The notes under the pieces were generated by a model that was not told the DNA's origin, ran no database searches, and worked only from the letters and a program-made list of their open reading frames with translations. A stretch of 64,000 nucleotides of DNA from Stenotrophomonas sp. ASS1 (GTDB lineage: Bacteria > Pseudomonadota > Gammaproteobacteria > Xanthomonadales > Xanthomonadaceae), in assembly GCF_004346925.1 (NCBI RefSeq), contig NZ_CP031167.1, positions 4,050,001-4,114,000 on the forward strand. Reading direction: 5' to 3'. Position 1 is the first letter of the stretch, and the number at the start of each line of letters is the position of its first letter. The position numbers and the translations under genes were made by a program. Below, one piece after another: positions 60,900 through 64,000 of this stretch.

Positions 60900-61847
60900 T
60901 CAGGTGTCGGTCGGGCGGGTCTGGCGAAGGAAATGGCCGGTCACCAGCCACGCGCCCAGCCAGCCCAGCAGCAGTGTGCCGAGCAGGACCAGGCTGCCAT
61001 GCAGCAGGTCCAGGCCGTGCAGCACGAACGGGCTGCCGTAGCTGCGGGAGAGTTCGGCCAGCGGCACGCGCAGCGCGGCGCCGGCCGCAGCAATCAGGGC
61101 CAGCGCCACTGCGCCGGCACCCAGGCCATACCACGCGCCCAGGTACAGGAACGGGCGGCGGATGAAGCCATCACTGGCGCCGAGCAGCTGCAGCACGCCG
61201 ATCTCTTCGCGGCGGGCCTGGATGTCCAGGCGCACGGTGTTGCCGACCACCAGCGCGGCGCCCACGCCGAGCAGCACCGACAGCACCTGCACCAGCCGCG
61301 CACCGAACGCGAGCCAGGCATCCAGGCGCTGGCGCCACAGCGCATCGTGCTGCACCAGGTCGGCCTCGGGCAGGCTTTCCAGCGCGCGCGCCAAGCGCGC
61401 GTCGTCCTTGCCCTGGCCGGGGGTGATCACCAGCAGCGAGGGCAGTGGATTGTCGTTGAGTGCATCGATCGCCTCGCCGAGGCCGGCATCGCGCAGTTCC
61501 TGCAGGCCCTGCTCGGGCGTGCGCACGTTCACTTCGGCCACGTCATCGCGATCGCGCAGCTGGCCGGCCAGGCGCAGCGCGCCGGGACCATCGACGTTGC
61601 CCTTCAGGAACACGTTGATGTCGCGCGACTGCTGCACGCTGCCGGCGAACTGCTTGAGGTTGTCCAGCGCGATCGACAGGCCCAGCGGCAGGGCCAGCGC
61701 CAGCGCCATGACCATCACCGTCAGCAGGGTCGCCCACGGCTTGCGGCAGGCGCGGCCGAGGCTGAACACCACGCTGTGCACGTGGTGCTGGACCCAGACG
61801 CCCACACGCGACGGGGCGGCGGCTTCGCTGTTTTCGTTCTTCGCCAT
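60900..61847 (-). CDS. ftsX: Cell division ABC transporter permease FtsX
   Basis: Integral membrane half of FtsEX, which at the divisome activates peptidoglycan amidases through periplasmic partners such as EnvC. The 315 residues have four TM helices: one after the cytoplasmic start (TLLTVMVMALALALPLGLSIAL), a periplasmic domain (about 65-185; QSRDINVFLKGNVDG, LPSLLVITPGQG), and three more (VLLGVGAALVVGNTV, GLGAGAVALALIAAAGAAL, LVLLGTLLLGWLGAWLV). Three bases separate it from ftsE. Confidence 0.96.
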   Translation of the reverse strand: MAKNENSEAAAPSRVGVWVQHHVHSVVFSLGRACRKPWATLLTVMVMALALALPLGLSIALDNLKQFAGSVQQSRDINVFLKGNVDGPGALRLAGQLRDRDDVAEVNVRTPEQGLQELRDAGLGEAIDALNDNPLPSLLVITPGQGKDDARLARALESLPEADLVQHDALWRQRLDAWLAFGARLVQVLSVLLGVGAALVVGNTVRLDIQARREEIGVLQLLGASDGFIRRPFLYLGAWYGLGAGAVALALIAAAGAALRVPLAELSRSYGSPFVLHGLDLLHGSLVLLGTLLLGWLGAWLVTGHFLRQTRPTDT

Positions 61848-61850
61848 CGA

Positions 61851-62537
61851 TTACTCCGCCAGGTCCTGCGGCGAGATGTCATCCACCAGCCGGCCGTGGT
61901 CAAGGATCAGCACGCGCTTGCGCATGCGGCGCAGCAGCGGCAGGTCGTGACTGACCACCAGCACGCTGGTGCCGCGCGCGGGCAGCTCGGCGAACAGGGC
62001 CATGATCTCCGCCGCCAGGGTCGGGTCGAGGTTGCCGGTCGGCTCATCGGCCACCAGCAGCTTGGGCTCACCGACAATGGCGCGGGCGATGCCGACGCGC
62101 TGCTGCTCACCGGCCGACAGCTGCGAGGGCAGCGCCTTCTCGCGATGGCCCAGGCCCATCCGCTCGAGCACCGAGCGCACACGCTTGTTGATGTCGCTAC
62201 GGCGGGTGCCGCGCAGGATCAGCGGCAGCGCCACGTTCTCGGCGATGGAGCGGTCCATCAGCAGGCGGTGGTCCTGGTAGACCGCCCCCACCGCGCGTCG
62301 GTGGCGGGGCACGTCGCCACCGCGCACCTTCAGCAGGTTGCGCTCATCGAACACCACCGCGCCGCGGCTGGGCCGCTCGTCCAGGTGGATCAACTTGAGC
62401 AGGGTGCTCTTGCCCGCACCGGAATGGCCGGTGACGAACAGCATCTCGCCCGGCGCGACCTCGAAGCTGACATCGGTCAGTGCCTCGTGGCCACCGGCGT
62501 ACTGTTTGCTGACATTGTCGAAGCGCAGGACACTCAT
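61851..62537 (-). CDS. ftsE: Cell division ATP-binding protein FtsE
   Basis: ATPase half of FtsEX. The 228 residues hold all ABC motifs: Walker [10 protein letters not shown] (37-45), Q-loop [12 protein letters not shown], signature [15 protein letters not shown], Walker [13 protein letters not shown] and switch His in [12 protein letters not shown]. The start [13 protein letters not shown] is family-standard; the frame open to 62636 runs into a SMAG repeat. First gene of a leftward group ftsE-ftsX-response regulator-ung. Confidence 0.97.
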   Translation of the reverse strand: MSVLRFDNVSKQYAGGHEALTDVSFEVAPGEMLFVTGHSGAGKSTLLKLIHLDERPSRGAVVFDERNLLKVRGGDVPRHRRAVGAVYQDHRLLMDRSIAENVALPLILRGTRRSDINKRVRSVLERMGLGHREKALPSQLSAGEQQRVGIARAIVGEPKLLVADEPTGNLDPTLAAEIMALFAELPARGTSVLVVSHDLPLLRRMRKRVLILDHGRLVDDISPQDLAE

Positions 62538-62582
62538 GCCCCGATTATGCAGGACCAGCGCGACGGATCGGTAGCGCCATCG

Positions 62583-62639
62583 GTAGTGCCGGCCGCTGGC
62601 CGGCAGCTTCGTGGGTTGCCGGCCAGCGGCCGGCACTAC
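62583..62639. repeat. SMAG inverted pair (GGCCGGC subtype)
   Basis: GTAGTGCCGGCCGCTGGC and the mirror GCCGGCCAGCGGCCGGCACTAC, between rhlB and ftsE. Confidence 0.88.
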
Positions 62640-62669
62640 CCTGCCCCATGGGGCACCACCATCGGCCGA

Positions 62670-64000
62670 TCAGCTGCCCGACAGCATCCGGCGGATCTTG
62701 CGGCCGATGCGGGTCAGGAACGAATCACCGGTATCGGCCGCGGTGCGCACCGGCTTGGCCACCACCTGCACCGGGGTGACCGGGCTGGCGCCATTGCCGG
62801 CCGTGGCCTGCACGCCTTCGGCACCTTCGATCGGACGGCCGTGGCGACGACGACGACGCTTGCGCGGCTTGCGCTCGCCATCCACCGCACCTTCCGGCGC
62901 ACCTTCGGCACGCGGCGGACGCGGCGGGCGCGGAGCCTGGGCGACAGCGGCTTCAGCACCTTCCACCGGAGCGGCCGCAGCCTGCTCGCCTTCCACGCGC
63001 GGCTTGCGCGGGCCACGCGAACGGCGCTCGCCGCTGCGCTCACCGTCGCGACGCTCACCGCGGCCACCGCTGGAGCGGCCACCACTGCGGCCACCGCCAC
63101 GACGCTCTTCCTCGGCGGCGCGGGCTTCGCGCGCTTCCCGGAAGATCTGGCCAACGCTCTCGTTCTCTTCGCCGTCCTCGCCTGCGGCCGGGGCCGGGCG
63201 TTCCGGGCGCGGCAGCGCGGTCAGCAGCTCCTTGGTGACCGGCTCGGACGGAATCTTCTGCTCGATGTAGGCCTCGATGTCCGGCAGGCTCATCGCATAG
63301 CGTTCGCAGGCGAAGCTGATCGCATCGCCTTCCTCGCCCAGGCGGGCGGTACGGCCGATGCGGTGCACGTAGTCTTCGGCGTCGAACGGCAGGTCGTAGT
63401 TGTAGACGTACTTGATGCCGTCGATGTGCAGGCCGCGCGCGGCCACGTCGGTGGCCACCAGGATTTCCAGCTGGCCCTTCTGGAAGCGGTTGAGCAGGCT
63501 CTCACGCTTCTTCTGCGGCACGTCGCCGGACAGCACGCCGACGCGGTAACCGGCCTTTTCCAGCGAACGGGCGACGCGCTCGACGAACACCTTGGTGTTG
63601 ACGAACACCATGGTGCGGGCGCCTTCGCTGCGCGACAGCAGGCCCAGCAGCAGCGGGATCTTCTCTTCGTCGGCCGGGAAGTACAGCTTCTGGCGCACGC
63701 GTGCGGCAGTGACCGTCTCGGCTTCGACCACCAGCTTCTGCGGCTCGTTCATGTGCTCGTAGGCCAGCTCCAGCACGCGGTGGCTGAGGGTGGCGCTGAA
63801 CAGCAGGGTCTGGCGGGTGGTGCGCTCCGGCATGCGGCGCAGCAGGAAGCGGATGTCCTTGATGAAGCCGAGGTCGAACATGCGGTCGGCTTCGTCCAGC
63901 ACGCAGATCTCGCAGGCATGCAGCGAAACCACCTTGTGCTGCTTCACGTAATCGATCAGGCGGCCCGGGGTGGCGATGATCACGTCCACGCCCTGCTGCA
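62670..64000 (-). CDS. rhlB: DEAD-box RNA helicase RhlB (N-terminus outside the window)
   Basis: Helicase that unwinds structured RNA and works with the RNase E degradosome. The frame runs off the right edge ([14 protein letters not shown]), so the first part with motifs Q, I and Ia is missing. Visible are motifs Ib ([10 protein letters not shown]), II ([13 protein letters not shown]), III (LLFSATLSH), IV ([15 protein letters not shown]), V ([14 protein letters not shown]) and VI ([15 protein letters not shown]). A long basic, Arg/Gly/Glu-rich tail (from about 300 of the visible part; [34 protein letters not shown]) follows, as in other Xanthomonadaceae RhlB, and may bind RNA or RNase E. Confidence 0.92.
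   Translation of the reverse strand, partial: QQGVDVIIATPGRLIDYVKQHKVVSLHACEICVLDEADRMFDLGFIKDIRFLLRRMPERTTRQTLLFSATLSHRVLELAYEHMNEPQKLVVEAETVTAARVRQKLYFPADEEKIPLLLGLLSRSEGARTMVFVNTKVFVERVARSLEKAGYRVGVLSGDVPQKKRESLLNRFQKGQLEILVATDVAARGLHIDGIKYVYNYDLPFDAEDYVHRIGRTARLGEEGDAISFACERYAMSLPDIEAYIEQKIPSEPVTKELLTALPRPERPAPAAGEDGEENESVGQIFREAREARAAEEERRGGGRSGGRSSGGRGERRDGERSGERRSRGPRKPRVEGEQAAAAPVEGAEAAVAQAPRPPRPPRAEGAPEGAVDGERKPRKRRRRRHGRPIEGAEGVQATAGNGASPVTPVQVVAKPVRTAADTGDSFLTRIGRKIRRMLSGS

Overview
The window is chromosomal DNA of a high-G+C gammaproteobacterium. It is best explained as a member of the Stenotrophomonas maltophilia complex (Lysobacteraceae/Xanthomonadaceae). The strongest clue is a dense scatter of short palindromes that begin with GTAG, singly or as inverted pairs. 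They match the SMAG (S. maltophilia GTAG) repeat family, and I count 19 loci. Gene content and order also fit the family: dsbD-tlpA, aroQ-accB-accC, prmA-fis, purH-purD, rpoH and ftsEX. No rRNA, tRNA, CRISPR array, prophage or insertion sequence was found.

Layout. 1-2.3 kb: the end of an RND drug-efflux permease, a DUF5076 gene, and a repeat-rich stretch carrying a fragment of another RND permease end. 2.3-3.6 kb: DAHP synthase behind an aromatic-codon leader peptide and attenuator. 3.7-8.9 kb: small genes, a MarR/alkylation-repair pair, a GST/flavin-monooxygenase pair and a LysR regulator. 8.9-11.3 kb: groES-groEL with a sigma-32 promoter and a degenerate CIRCE. 11.3-16.5 kb: a secreted nuclease with a possible Pho box, then cutA, dsbD and a TlpA-like protein. 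16.5-17.15 kb: gene-free DNA packed with inverted repeats. 17.1-22.3 kb: a PepSY/flavoprotein reductase and a chemoreceptor with a FliA promoter. 22.5-30.5 kb: an AT-richer orphan gene, an arylamine N-acetyltransferase, a VOC protein, a two-component system, a carotenoid oxygenase group and a LysR regulator. 30.5-37 kb: alkaline phosphatase, a DD-peptidase-like protein, an oxidoreductase-tetR operon, a PEP-mutase-like protein and a DOPA-dioxygenase-like protein. 37-43.5 kb: aroQ, an LprI-like gene, accB, accC, prmA and fis.

43.6-49.4 kb: a tightly overlapped six-gene leftward operon resembling E. coli ynbABCD plus an acyltransferase. It probably builds and remodels a phospholipid or CDP-linked glycolipid. 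49.6-53.5 kb: purH, a lipoprotein and purD. 53.6-54.3 kb: a HigBA/RelE-type toxin-antitoxin pair. 54.4-55.4 kb: rpoH, preceded by a CIRCE-like palindrome. 55.7-59.3 kb: a BlaI repressor, an M56 (BlaR1-like) protease fused to ankyrin repeats, and a serine beta-lactamase-like hydrolase. 59.3-64 kb: ung, a double-receiver response regulator, ftsX, ftsE and the start-less part of rhlB.

Two themes stand out. The first is stress control: the sigma-32 gene and one of its likely targets, groESL, are both in the window, and both carry TTAGCA-type palindromes near the start of the gene. The second is RNA-level control: the aroG leader shows all the parts of a ribosome-mediated attenuator.
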